This document shows positions 51,472 to 59,719 of a stretch of 64,000 bases of DNA, piece by piece. Numbering within the stretch: the stretch's first letter is position 1; each line of letters opens with the position of its first letter. The notes beneath the pieces were generated by a model, which saw nothing but the letters and a program-made list of their open reading frames with translations, did no database searches and was not told where the DNA came from. The stretch is taken from positions 3,968,001-4,032,000 of the forward strand of contig NZ_CP089312.1 in the NCBI RefSeq assembly GCF_021545335.1, given 5' to 3'. The DNA is from Streptomyces sp. GQFP. Lineage in GTDB: Bacteria; Actinomycetota; Actinomycetes; Streptomycetales; Streptomycetaceae. The translations under genes and the position numbers were made by a program.

Positions 51472-51974
51472 GGGCTCTCCTGTACTGCGGCCGTCCGGGC
51501 AGCGAAGCCTGCCGCCCGGCGCGGATCCGGCCGCTGAAGTAGCGCCTCGCTGGTGCCGTCGTCCCACGGCACCGGCTCAGGCGAGGAGTGTCATCGTTGA
51601 CTTGTGTCATCGCTGACATCGAGTGGCCCGATGATGGAGGCAATCCGGCCGACGCGTCAACGGTTCGGCCACGATGGCCTGTTGAGCGGCACGCTCGCCC
51701 GTCAGGCGCGGTCGGCTGCAGCGAGCTGCTTCTCTGACGGGCGTACGGGCACCCCGGTCACGCGGGAGGGCGGCTGACGGACAGTCACGGTGGGTGCCCG
51801 CCGCGGGTGTTTGCCAATTTGTGACGAGCGCGGGGCATTGACGTTTCCGGGAGGCGGAGTCCATCATCCTCGCCAGGCGGTGTCAACGATGACATAAGTC
51901 AACGATGACACTCCGGGGCGGTGTGCTCTGATCGATCCCACTTCCGTGCCGCTCGCTATCCACAGGAGCCGATG
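51472..51974. promoter_or_regulatory. Divergent GH32/ABC promoter region with four LacI-type operators
   Basis: 503 bases without a gene. Two operator pairs with the consensus TGTCAWCGWTGACA are present: 51589-51602 and 51605-51618 on the GH32 side, and 51881-51894 and 51897-51910 on the transporter side, each pair spaced 16 bases start to start. They are the natural targets of the LacI protein encoded at 55136. The middle (51620-51870) shows no further structure. Confidence 0.8.
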
Positions 51975-52991
51975 ATGTCTCGTACCACTCGCCTGTCCTC
52001 CTCCCTCCTCAGAGTCGCCGCCGTCTCGGGCGTCGCGGCCCTCACCCTGACGGCCTGCGGGTCCGGCTCCGGATCGAGCTCGTCGAGTTCCGGCTCGGGC
52101 GAGATCAAGGTCGGTCTGATCACCAAGACCGACACCAACCCGTTCTTCGTGAAGATGAAGGAGGGCGCGGAGAAGGCCGCCAAGGAGAACGGCGTCCAAC
52201 TGTCCACCGCGGCGGGCAAGTTCGACGGGGACAACGCCGGGCAGGTCACCGCCGTCGAGAACATGGTCGCCGCCGGGGTCAAGGGCATCCTGATCACCCC
52301 GAGCGACTCCAAGGCGATCGTGCCCGCGATCGAGAAGGCCCGCGCCAAGGGGGTTCTGGTCATCGCCCTGGACACCCCGACCGAGCCGGAGAGCGCGGTC
52401 GACGCCCTCTTCGCCACCGACAACCTCAAGGCCGGTGAGCTGATCGGCGAGTACGCCAAGGCCGCGATGGCGGGCAAGACGGCGAAGATAGCCGCGCTCG
52501 ACCTCGCGCCGGGCGTCTCCGTCGGCGTCCAGCGCCACGACGGTTTCCTGAAGGGGTTCGGCGCCACCGACAAGGACGTCGTGTGCGCCCAGGACACGGG
52601 CGGCGACCAGGCCAAGGGCCAGACGGCGATGGAGAACTGTCTCCAGAAGGAGCCGGACATCAACGTCGTCTACACCATCAACGAGCCGGCCGCGCTGGGC
52701 GCGTACACCGCGCTGAAGGCCAAGGGCCGGGAGAAGGACGTACTGATCGTCTCCGTCGACGGCGGCTGCACCGGCACGCAGGCCGTCAAGGACGGCAAGA
52801 TCGCCGCGACTTCGCAGCAGTATCCGTTGAAGATGGCCGCGGAGGGTGTCAAGGCGGTCGTGGCGTACGCGAAGGACGGTACGAAGGCGTCCGGGTACAC
52901 GGACACCGGGGTCACGTTGATCAGTGACAAGGCGCAGGGCGGGGTGGCGTCGAAGGACACCGTCTATGGCCTGGAGAACTGCTGGGGCTGA
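51975..52991 (+). CDS. ABC sugar-binding lipoprotein (fructose/ribose type)
   Basis: 338 residues from the second of two tandem ATGs, which has AGGAG at the better spacing. The lipoprotein signal SSLLRVAAVSGVAALTLTAC has its lipobox cysteine near residue 28, followed by a Ser/Gly linker. The type 1 binding fold is shown by IKVGLITKTDTNPFFVKMKEG, NMVAAGVKGILITPSDS, GVLVIALDTPT and VYTINEPAALGAYTALKA, the FrcB/RbsB pattern. It delivers a monosaccharide, probably fructose given the neighbouring levanase, to the permease at 53216. Confidence 0.9.
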   Translation: MSRTTRLSSSLLRVAAVSGVAALTLTACGSGSGSSSSSSGSGEIKVGLITKTDTNPFFVKMKEGAEKAAKENGVQLSTAAGKFDGDNAGQVTAVENMVAAGVKGILITPSDSKAIVPAIEKARAKGVLVIALDTPTEPESAVDALFATDNLKAGELIGEYAKAAMAGKTAKIAALDLAPGVSVGVQRHDGFLKGFGATDKDVVCAQDTGGDQAKGQTAMENCLQKEPDINVVYTINEPAALGAYTALKAKGREKDVLIVSVDGGCTGTQAVKDGKIAATSQQYPLKMAAEGVKAVVAYAKDGTKASGYTDTGVTLISDKAQGGVASKDTVYGLENCWG

Positions 52992-53215
52992 GCAGAGCGC
53001 TCCGCTGGGGGGCGCGGAGTTTGCTGCGGCCCGGTGGGGGCTGGTCGCGCAGTTCCCCGCGCCCCTGTCGGGGCGCTGTCGCGCGCCCGACTTACCAGAG
53101 CCGCCCCAATCCGCCGTCCCTCGCCCCCCCCACCCCCACCCCCACCCCCACCCCCACCCCCACCCCCGTCCGCCGTTCGCCGACCCGGACATCTGTCTTC
53201 CGACAAGGAATTCGC
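52992..53215. repeat. Intergenic hexamer repeat and Streptomyces dispersed element
   Basis: Two features lie between the binding protein and permease genes. Around 53040-53085 is the GC-rich sequence CTGGTCGCGCAGTTCCCCGC followed by a GCGCCCC/GGGGCGC hairpin, a type I remember as common in Streptomyces intergenic regions. At 53124-53167 there are about seven copies of the hexamer CCCCCA, a simple repeat prone to length change that can form four-stranded DNA. Confidence 0.6.
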
Positions 53216-54229
53216 ATGACAGCCACGATCACACCCCCGGGCGCCTCCTCCCCCTACTCGGAGCTCAAAGCACCCAGCACGGCTCGCAGACTGCTTACGG
53301 CGCCGACCACCGGGCCTCTGGTCGCGCTTCTCCTGGCCTGTGCCTTCTTCTCGCTCTCGACCGATCAGTTCCTGACCGGCGGGAACTTCTCGCTGATCGT
53401 GCAGCAGGTCATGGTCGTGGGCACCCTCGCCATCGGGCAGACCCTGATCATCCTGACCGCCGGGATCGACCTGTCGTGCGGGGCGGTGATGGCGTTCGGC
53501 AGCATCGTGATCGCCAAGATGGCCGCCGAGGGGTCTCTGCCCCCGCTCGTCGCCATCGCCCTCGGGATCGGCGTCTGTGGTGGGTTCGGGCTGCTCAACG
53601 GGCTGTTGGTGCAGAAGATCCCGTTGCCGCCGTTCATCGTGACCCTCGGCATGCTCAACGTGGCGTTCGCGCTGACCCACATCTACTCCGAGGAGCAGAC
53701 GGTCAGCAATCTGCCGGGCCCGCTGACCGCCCTCGGCGAGACCTTCCCCCTCGGCCACACCGACATCACCTACGGCTCCCTCGTCACCATCGCCCTGTTC
53801 CTGCTCTTCGCCTACGCCCTGAGCAGCACCGGCTGGGGCCGGCACGTGTACGCGCTGGGCAACAGCGCCGAGGCCGCCCGGCTGAACGGCATCCGTACCT
53901 CCCGCCTCACCATCGGCATCTACACCGTGGCCGGCCTGCTGTACGGCATCGCCGCCCTGCTGCTCATCTCCCGTACCGGAGTGGGCGATCCGCAGGCGGG
54001 GCAGACCGACAACCTCGACAGCATCACCGCGGTGGTCCTCGGCGGCACGAGCCTCTTCGGTGGACGCGGGTCGGTGCTGGGCACCTTCATCGGCGTCCTC
54101 ATCGTCGGTGTGTTCCGCAACGGGCTCCAGCTGATGGGCGTCGCGTCCATCTACCAGACCCTGATCACCGGGGTCCTGGTGATCCTCGCGGTGACCGTCG
54201 ACCAGCTCTCCCGGAAGAAGGCCCGATGA
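53216..54229 (+). CDS. ABC sugar permease (fructose/ribose type)
   Basis: 337 residues from the ATG at 53216 (AAGGAA upstream). It is a BPD_transp_2 integral membrane protein with about nine helices, including VALLLACAFFSLSTDQFL, IGQTLIILTAGIDLSCGAVMAF (the conserved G-I-D-L-S motif), ALGNSAEAARLNGI (EAA-like loop) and VVLGGTSLFGGRGSVLGTFIG. It is a FrcC/RbsC homologue and forms the channel for the neighbouring binding protein. It overlaps the ATPase gene by four bases (ATGA). Confidence 0.92.
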   Translation: MTATITPPGASSPYSELKAPSTARRLLTAPTTGPLVALLLACAFFSLSTDQFLTGGNFSLIVQQVMVVGTLAIGQTLIILTAGIDLSCGAVMAFGSIVIAKMAAEGSLPPLVAIALGIGVCGGFGLLNGLLVQKIPLPPFIVTLGMLNVAFALTHIYSEEQTVSNLPGPLTALGETFPLGHTDITYGSLVTIALFLLFAYALSSTGWGRHVYALGNSAEAARLNGIRTSRLTIGIYTVAGLLYGIAALLLISRTGVGDPQAGQTDNLDSITAVVLGGTSLFGGRGSVLGTFIGVLIVGVFRNGLQLMGVASIYQTLITGVLVILAVTVDQLSRKKAR

Positions 54230-55062
54230 CCGCCACCGGCACCCCCACCCCTGTCCTTCAGGCCCGCGGTCTGGTCAAGCGGTACGGCCAGGTCACCGCC
54301 ATCGACGGCGCCGACTTCGACCTGCTGCCCGGTGAGGTCCTCGCCGTCATCGGCGACAACGGCGCGGGCAAGACCAGCCTGATCAAGGCGCTCACGGGTG
54401 CCGTGACCCCCGACGCGGGCGAGATACGGCTGGGCGGCGAGCCCATCACCTTCTCGGGGCCGCAGAGCGCTCGCGCCCACGGCATCGAGACGGTCTATCA
54501 GGACCTCGCCGTGGCCGCGTCCATGGACATCGCCTCGAACGTGTTCCTCGGGCGCGAACTCCGCCGCCCCGGCGTCCTCGGCAGTGTCTTCCGCATGCTC
54601 GACAAGAAGCGCATGCGCCAGGAGGCCGCCGAGCACATGGCCGACCTGAAGATCGGTCTGCGCTCGCTGACGCAGTCGGTGGAGACCCTCTCCGGCGGTC
54701 AGCGGCAGGCCGTCGCGGTCGCCCGTTCCGTCGCCTGGGCCAGCTCCGTCGTCGTCATGGACGAGCCCACCGCCGCGCTCGGCGTCAAGGAGTCCGGCCA
54801 GGTCCTGGACCTGATCCGCCGGGTCCGTGACAAGGGCATGCCGGTCGTCCTGATCAGCCACAACATGCCGCACGTCTTCGAGATCGCCGACCGGATCCAC
54901 GTACACCGCCTCGGCCGGCGCGCCGCCGTGATCAAGCCCTCCGACTACTCCATGGCCGAGGTCGTCGCCATCATGACCGGCGCTCTCACCGTGGACGCGG
55001 CCGGAGATACTGTCGTAGCGGATTCCGAGGCGGCGAAGGCCGCGGGAGTCCAGGCCACCTGA
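54226..55062 (+). CDS. ABC sugar transporter ATP-binding subunit (single-domain, FrcA-like)
   Basis: 278 residues. Walker A is IGDNGAGKTSLIKAL, signature ETLSGGQRQAVAVAR, Walker B VVVMDEPTAALG and the switch His is in VVLISHNMPHV. Only one nucleotide-binding domain is present, unlike the double-domain RbsA, which matches the FrcA type of fructose importers. A short acidic and alanine-rich tail follows IMTGAL. It powers uptake through the coupled permease. There is no sugar kinase in the operon, so phosphorylation must be provided elsewhere. Confidence 0.92.
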   Translation: MTATGTPTPVLQARGLVKRYGQVTAIDGADFDLLPGEVLAVIGDNGAGKTSLIKALTGAVTPDAGEIRLGGEPITFSGPQSARAHGIETVYQDLAVAASMDIASNVFLGRELRRPGVLGSVFRMLDKKRMRQEAAEHMADLKIGLRSLTQSVETLSGGQRQAVAVARSVAWASSVVVMDEPTAALGVKESGQVLDLIRRVRDKGMPVVLISHNMPHVFEIADRIHVHRLGRRAAVIKPSDYSMAEVVAIMTGALTVDAAGDTVVADSEAAKAAGVQAT

Positions 55063-55135
55063 CAGCACAACCCGGCTCTTCTGGTGTCCGGCCGAGGCCG
55101 CGGCCGGAACCGAGAGCCCACAGGACGGTTTCTCC

Positions 55136-56158
55136 ATGGCAGCGAACCGCCGCCCCACCCTGACCGATGTCGCCCGAGAAGTCGGTGTCAGCGCCAAGAC
55201 GGTCTCCCGAGTCCTCAACGAGGACGGGCCCGCTTCCGCCAGGACCAGGGAACAGGTACTGGCCGCAGTCGCCAAGCTCGGCTTCCAGCCGAACCTGATG
55301 GCCCGCAACATCCGCGTCGGCGGACCCGACACCACGGTCGGACTGGTCATCCCGGACCTCGGGAACCCCTTCTTCGGGGCCGTGGCCCGGAGCATCGAGG
55401 ACACGGTCCGCGACCGGAACCTGACCCTGCTGATGGGCTCCTCCGCGGACGACCCCGTACGCGAACGCGCCCTGACGGACAAGTTCCTCGCCCGCCGCGT
55501 CAGCATCCTGATCGTCGTACCGTCCGTCGGCGCGGACCACTCCCACCTCAAGTCCCAGCGTACGGCGGGACTGCCGGTGATCTTCCTCGACCGACCCGGA
55601 GTCGGCCTCGCCACGGACAGCATCGTCAGCTCCAACCGCGCCGGCGCCCACGACGGTGTCGCCCACCTGATCGCCCACGGACACCGGCGCATCGGCTTCG
55701 TCGGCGACCTGCCCCCGAAGCTGTACACACGCCGCGAACGCCTGGCCGGCTACCGCTCTGCGCTCCAGGAAGCCGACATCCCCTACGACCGCGCGCTCGT
55801 CACCAACGCCCACGACCAGCAGGGCGCCGAGGCCGCGACCGCCCAACTCCTCGGCCTGTCCGATCCTCCCACGGCCCTGTTCGCCGGCAACAACATGATG
55901 GCGCTGGGGACAGTCGCCGAACTCGCCCGCAGCAAACGCAAGGACGTCGCCGTCGTCGCCTTCGACGACGTGGCGCTCGCCGAGGCACTCGAACCGGCCC
56001 TGACGGTCGTCGCCCAGGACGCGGAAGAACTCGGCAGGACAGCGGCGACCACCGCCCTGACCCGACTCGACGGCGACCGCACCCGCGCCCGCACGATCAC
56101 CGTCCCCACCCGCCTGATCGTCCGCGGCTCGGGCGAACAGCCCGCGCCGACGCCGTAG
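55136..56158 (+). CDS. LacI family transcriptional regulator of the fructan/fructose locus
   Basis: 340 residues. The N-terminal HTH is RPTLTDVAREVGVSAKTVSRVL with the hinge helix LGFQPNLMARNI; the effector domain follows with VGLVIPDLGNPFFGAVARS, LPVIFLDRPG, HRRIGFVGDLP and DPPTALFAGNNMMALG. It is last in the transporter operon, 73 bases after the ATPase gene. The four TGTCAWCGWTGACA sites between the levanase and transporter genes have the palindromic form bound by LacI proteins, so it probably represses both arms until fructose or a fructan fragment binds. Confidence 0.92.
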   Translation: MAANRRPTLTDVAREVGVSAKTVSRVLNEDGPASARTREQVLAAVAKLGFQPNLMARNIRVGGPDTTVGLVIPDLGNPFFGAVARSIEDTVRDRNLTLLMGSSADDPVRERALTDKFLARRVSILIVVPSVGADHSHLKSQRTAGLPVIFLDRPGVGLATDSIVSSNRAGAHDGVAHLIAHGHRRIGFVGDLPPKLYTRRERLAGYRSALQEADIPYDRALVTNAHDQQGAEAATAQLLGLSDPPTALFAGNNMMALGTVAELARSKRKDVAVVAFDDVALAEALEPALTVVAQDAEELGRTAATTALTRLDGDRTRARTITVPTRLIVRGSGEQPAPTP

Positions 56159-56261
56159 GCGAGGGCACAACTGGCCGTGACTAGGGGTTTCACTGGTGGC
56201 GGGCGGGGCTTTCAGGTCACGCCCTTGTTGTGCGCCTGCTGGTTGCGCCTGAGCGTCGCCG

Positions 56262-56591
56262 CTATCGCGCCCGGCCATCGCCTTCCGGCCTGGGGGCCTG
56301 TGGCTTGCGGTGCCTGCCGGTGCCGGAACCGAGCGGCTTCCTCTCCCGCCCCGGCGTCGAGGTCGGGGGCTCGCCGGACTCCGGGTAGAGAAGTGCCTTC
56401 GCCGCAGCCAGGTTCGCGGCGAACCCGTACGGCTCCCATGTGTGGCCGTTCCACCGCTCGATGGCTCGGGGCGCCTCCGGGTGCAGATGCGATCCGCCGG
56501 GACCGTCGCCGGAGACGACCGGCACGGCACGCAGTCGGCCGATCCGCGCGTCGCGGCGTTCCGCCCAGTCCTTCAGCGGTTCGTCGTCCAT
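56262..56591 (-). CDS. DUF6087 family protein
   Basis: 109 residues from the ATG at 56591 (GAGGAC six bases upstream). The family pattern is MDDEPLKDWAERRDARIGRL, then HPEAPRAIERWNGHTWEPYG and NLAAAKALLYP, with a proline- and arginine-rich disordered tail. DUF6087 proteins are small and Streptomyces-specific, often lying with regulatory genes or RiPP loci; function unknown. It follows the tgm genes by 38 bases in the same direction and may belong to that operon. The 103-base gap to the convergent LacI gene shows only a weak GGGCG/CGCCC hairpin. Confidence 0.75.
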   Translation of the reverse strand: MDDEPLKDWAERRDARIGRLRAVPVVSGDGPGGSHLHPEAPRAIERWNGHTWEPYGFAANLAAAKALLYPESGEPPTSTPGRERKPLGSGTGRHRKPQAPRPEGDGRAR

Positions 56592-56629
56592 CCTGGCGTC
56601 CTCGTTGTCGGGGGTGACTGTCTCAGGAC

Positions 56630-57817
56630 TCAGGAGGGTAGCGGCCACTGCGGGCCGCTCGGGTTCCCGAGCCAGACGGCCTGTGCGTCGCGGGACACCG
56701 TGACGCCGAACGCGGCGGTGCTCGGTGAGCCGTACTTCTCCCAGATGGCCACCGCCGACTCGACCGCGTCCCAGAGACGACGCGGGCCACCCTGGCGGAC
56801 CTGCCAGCCGCCGTCCGTGGGAGCGAGGACGGCGAAGGACCCGGTGACAGCGTCCAGCACGTACGTGCTCACCGGTCCGGCGTCGACCGGCATGGAGAAG
56901 AAACGGGCGTCCGGCGCCGCCAGCTGCGCCATGAAGCCCGGTCCGGAGCGGGTGAGGACCCCCGGCCCGTACGTGGCTTGCCTCGTCGTTCCGTCGTCAG
57001 GCCCAGGGATCATGCCGAGGCTCTCCGGCGCGTCCTGCTGGCGGGCGATCATGAAGCTCGGGTCGTCCTCGCTGAACCAGCCGCTCGCGCTGTCGCCGGT
57101 GACGATGAGCTTGACCAGGCCGAGGGAGCGCATCCAGCCGCGCAGGGTGGTGAGGATGACGCCGCCGGGCACCACCTGTTCCAGCCAGGCGGGAGGGATG
57201 TTGCGGAAGCCGCAGGTGGCGATCAGCCGGTCGTAGGGGGCACCGTCCGGATGGCCGACGCGGCCGTCGCCCACCAGCAGGTGAGGGGAACGGCCGGACG
57301 TGGCGAGAGCATCGCGGGCTCGCCGTGCCACGCCCTCGTCCGTCTCGATCGAGGTCACGCCTTCAGCGCCGAGTCGGTGGCACATGAGCGCTGTCGAGTA
57401 ACCGGTACCCGTCCCGATCTCCAGGACGTTCATGCCCTCGTGCACATCCAGGTCTTCGAGCATCCGGACGACGAGGCCCGGCAGTGTCGACGAGGAGGTG
57501 GGCGCCGCGTTGCTGATCGGCTTCGGGTCTGACCAGTCGATGTCCCTGCCGTCGAACTGGGTCATCCACGTCTCGTCGGTGTAGACGAGCCGAAGCCACT
57601 CCTCCTGGCCGACGGTCTCCGGTGTGACCGGCTCCCAGGCGGTGACACCGGGAGCGTCGCTCTCCCGGTAGAAGCGGGGAAGGAACACATGGCGGGGCAC
57701 GGCTTCCACGGCGGCCCGCCACTCCGGCGACCGGATCCAACCGTCCCTCTCCAGTCGCCGGGCGAGTTGCCGCCGGAGGTCGGCCGCGACCGCCTCGATA
57801 TCGGGCTCACTCGTCAC
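56630..57817 (-). CDS. tgmC: ATP-grasp peptide maturase system methyltransferase (PIMT-like)
   Basis: 395 residues. It begins with a helical region (ADLRRQLARRLERDGWI and VPRHVFLPRFY), as in protein L-isoaspartate O-methyltransferases, then a SAM-binding motif, VLEIGTGTGYSTALMCHRLG, at about residues 128-147, with SIETDEGVARRARDAL and NIPPAWLEQVVPGGVIL. The extra C-terminal 150 residues are typical of the TgmC group. In the related graspetide fuscimiditide such an enzyme methylates an Asp that then forms an aspartimide. It overlaps tgmB by 11 bases, so precursor, ligase and methyltransferase are co-expressed. Confidence 0.9.
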   Translation of the reverse strand: MTSEPDIEAVAADLRRQLARRLERDGWIRSPEWRAAVEAVPRHVFLPRFYRESDAPGVTAWEPVTPETVGQEEWLRLVYTDETWMTQFDGRDIDWSDPKPISNAAPTSSSTLPGLVVRMLEDLDVHEGMNVLEIGTGTGYSTALMCHRLGAEGVTSIETDEGVARRARDALATSGRSPHLLVGDGRVGHPDGAPYDRLIATCGFRNIPPAWLEQVVPGGVILTTLRGWMRSLGLVKLIVTGDSASGWFSEDDPSFMIARQQDAPESLGMIPGPDDGTTRQATYGPGVLTRSGPGFMAQLAAPDARFFSMPVDAGPVSTYVLDAVTGSFAVLAPTDGGWQVRQGGPRRLWDAVESAVAIWEKYGSPSTAAFGVTVSRDAQAVWLGNPSGPQWPLPS

Positions 57818-58772
57818 GGAGTCCTCCTTCCAGGAGATCGGCGAGTGCGGATGTCATGGGCAGACCGGTGGGTGGCTCCATCCATGCCCACTGTCCCGAA
57901 GGGTTGCACTCGATGAAGACCCACTCGCCGGCGTCGGTCAGGGCGAAGTCGAAGGCCCCGAAGACAAGCCGGAAGTGCTTCAGATAGGCACGCATCGCCC
58001 GCTCCACAGCAGGCGGTGCGACCAGAGGCGTGTAGGTGTGAGTGCCGTAGTCCGTGCGCCAGTCGAGGAGCCCGGAGTCGATCCGCACCGCGAAGATCTG
58101 CTCGCCGATCACCGTGACACGGACATCCGCGACCTTGTCCACACGCTTCTGGAACAGGTGCATGGTGCCGGTCACGGAGTCGTCGATCTCCTCGGCGACC
58201 ACCTCGGCCACCGGTACCGTCTGGGCCTTGCCGTCGACTACAAGGAGCGGAACGGAGATCGGCTTGAAGACGGCCGGGCCGTGCTCCTCGATGAACTCCC
58301 GTGCGTCGTCGGGCACGTTGGTGATCAGAGTGGGCGGCACGACGAAACCGGCCGCCACGGCGGCGGCGAGCCCGGCGGGCTTGTACTCGGCATCGCCGAT
58401 CCGGTTGGGATGGTTGACGTACAGGCAGCCGGGCAGCGAGGTCAGGATGCCGCCGAGCCCGTAGCGGGCCTGGGCCACGGCGAACCGCTCGTCCTGCTTG
58501 TCTAGGTGGGGAAAGCAGAACCCGGAGGGGCGCCGGTAGTACATGGACCGCACCGAACCCAGTGCGGCATGTCGGCTCGGCGTCTGCACGCTTCCGCTCC
58601 AACTGTCCGTACAGCCACCGATGGCGGCCGAACACGACAGCGAGGCGGGAAAGTCACCGGAGTCGAACCGCACGACCGGGACACCCCGGTCGTACAGCTC
58701 GGCGATCACGAAGTCCGCGGTCGGGTCGTCGAGGTTCGTGAGGACCAGGACCGGACGGTCGTCGTTCGTCAC
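57807..58772 (-). CDS. tgmB: ATP-grasp ribosomal peptide maturase (graspetide ester/amide ligase)
   Basis: 321 residues. It is an ATP-grasp protein of the MvdD/TgmB type: the pre-ATP-grasp part VLVLTNLDDPTADFVIAELYDRG has the Streptomyces signature, followed by VVRFDSGDFP, a lysine-bearing FKPISVPLLVV segment, and the metal-binding end WVFIECNPSGQWAWME (E-C-N). It activates Asp/Glu carboxylates in the precursor with ATP and joins them to Thr/Ser hydroxyls as omega-esters. It overlaps tgmA by four bases and tgmC by 11 bases. Confidence 0.93.
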   Translation of the reverse strand: MTNDDRPVLVLTNLDDPTADFVIAELYDRGVPVVRFDSGDFPASLSCSAAIGGCTDSWSGSVQTPSRHAALGSVRSMYYRRPSGFCFPHLDKQDERFAVAQARYGLGGILTSLPGCLYVNHPNRIGDAEYKPAGLAAAVAAGFVVPPTLITNVPDDAREFIEEHGPAVFKPISVPLLVVDGKAQTVPVAEVVAEEIDDSVTGTMHLFQKRVDKVADVRVTVIGEQIFAVRIDSGLLDWRTDYGTHTYTPLVAPPAVERAMRAYLKHFRLVFGAFDFALTDAGEWVFIECNPSGQWAWMEPPTGLPMTSALADLLEGGLRDE

Positions 58773-59074
58773 TGGTCGGTGTCGTTCCCCGTGTCGCTGT
58801 CGGGGGCGTCGCCGCCGGCACGGTCCCCCTGACCCGTGGTGCCGGTCGCGGGGTTCGTGCCGGATGACGTGCCGTGCCCCGGGGACATGGCCGGCGCCCC
58901 GGAGGAATCGAAGTACCGGGCGCTCTGCGTCACCGGATCCAGCTCCACCCTCGCGTGGTCGGCGGCCTCAGCGGGCGGATACGGGGCGATGCGGCGCAGG
59001 CCCCAAGGGGCCGCGGTCAGGTGTCCCTGCGGCAGCGGGCTGCCGGTGGGAAAGCGATCCATGTAGTTGAACAC
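58769..59074 (-). CDS. tgmA: ATP-grasp-modified RiPP precursor (graspetide type)
   Basis: 101 residues from a GTG at 59074 with GGGA upstream. The leader has the conserved pattern of this family: FPTGSPLPQG, PWGLRRIAPYP, then VELDPVTQSARYFDSSG, the likely maturase recognition region. The core, roughly residues 65-101, is rich in Thr/Ser in its first half and in Asp in its second (DAPDSDTGNDTDQ), which suits ester links across a hairpin. It is first in a tightly overlapping operon with tgmB and tgmC. Number and order of links cannot be told from the sequence. Confidence 0.92.
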   Translation of the reverse strand: MFNYMDRFPTGSPLPQGHLTAAPWGLRRIAPYPPAEAADHARVELDPVTQSARYFDSSGAPAMSPGHGTSSGTNPATGTTGQGDRAGGDAPDSDTGNDTDQ

Positions 59075-59102
59075 GGTCTTCCCTTCGCTTCGGAAATTGC
59101 TG

Positions 59103-59540
59103 CTACGTCGACTGCCCTACTGCTCGCCCGGCACCTCCAGCTCGGCCCACACGACCTTGCCCCAGCGCTTCCGGTCGTATCCCCATCGCCGGCTCAATGC
59201 CCTCGACAAGGAGCAGACCTCGCCCCTCCTCGGCGTCCTCACCAGGGCGGCCCGTCTCGGGGCCTTCGTTGCAGGTGTCGGCGACCCCGATACGCACGGC
59301 GTTCTCGGTCGGACGCGTGACCAGGACGCGGACGTGGCGGGACCGGCTGTGGTCGATGGCGTTGTTGACGAGTTCGGCCACGATCTGCACCCCGACCTCA
59401 GCCAACTCCCCTATGCCCCAGGCGTTCAGGGCAGCGGAGACGAGCAGACGGGCCCGACGAGCGGAGAGCGGCTCGCACGGCATCGTCTCGGTGTAGCCGG
59501 GCCTGCCGGACTCGACAGGTCTGGCTGTGGTCGTGGTCAT
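59103..59540 (-). CDS. HATPase (anti-sigma-type histidine kinase-like ATPase), frameshifted near its 3' end
   Basis: 145 residues as read, from the ATG at 59540 with GGAGGGA upstream. The ATPase N box is IVAELVNNAIDHSRSRHVRV, the G1 region is IGVADTCNEGP and the G2 region is EEGRGLLLVEGIE. After this point the family sequence lies in another frame: RRWGYDRKRWGKVVWAELEV, then a stop at 59117-59119. One extra base at about 59189-59192 explains this. It may be a real mutation or a sequence error. Proteins of this family partner TPR-type XRE regulators such as the one at 59720, which is divergent here. Confidence 0.78.
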   Translation of the reverse strand: MTTTTARPVESGRPGYTETMPCEPLSARRARLLVSAALNAWGIGELAEVGVQIVAELVNNAIDHSRSRHVRVLVTRPTENAVRIGVADTCNEGPETGRPGEDAEEGRGLLLVEGIEPAMGIRPEALGQGRVGRAGGAGRAVGQST

Positions 59541-59719
59541 GGCACATCCCTCCGGGATGGACTCCCGCCCCTCGACGGGCTGATACCGAGTCAACGACCT
59601 GCGGCCCCGGAGGAACAGGAAGGGTCGGGCTCCCACCGGCCGCACCGAACCGGAAGACTTTGCGTCCCCGTGACCTGAGGTCTGGTTCGGTCGGTGACCG
59701 CCCGTCTACGGTCGGTTGC

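Noticed and set aside
48608..51643. A 1011-codon frame covering the GH32 gene in another phase of the same strand
   Set aside because: Only its last 97 codons are real (the monooxygenase). The rest is a shadow of the GH32 frame, Arg/Pro/Gly-rich and motif-free.
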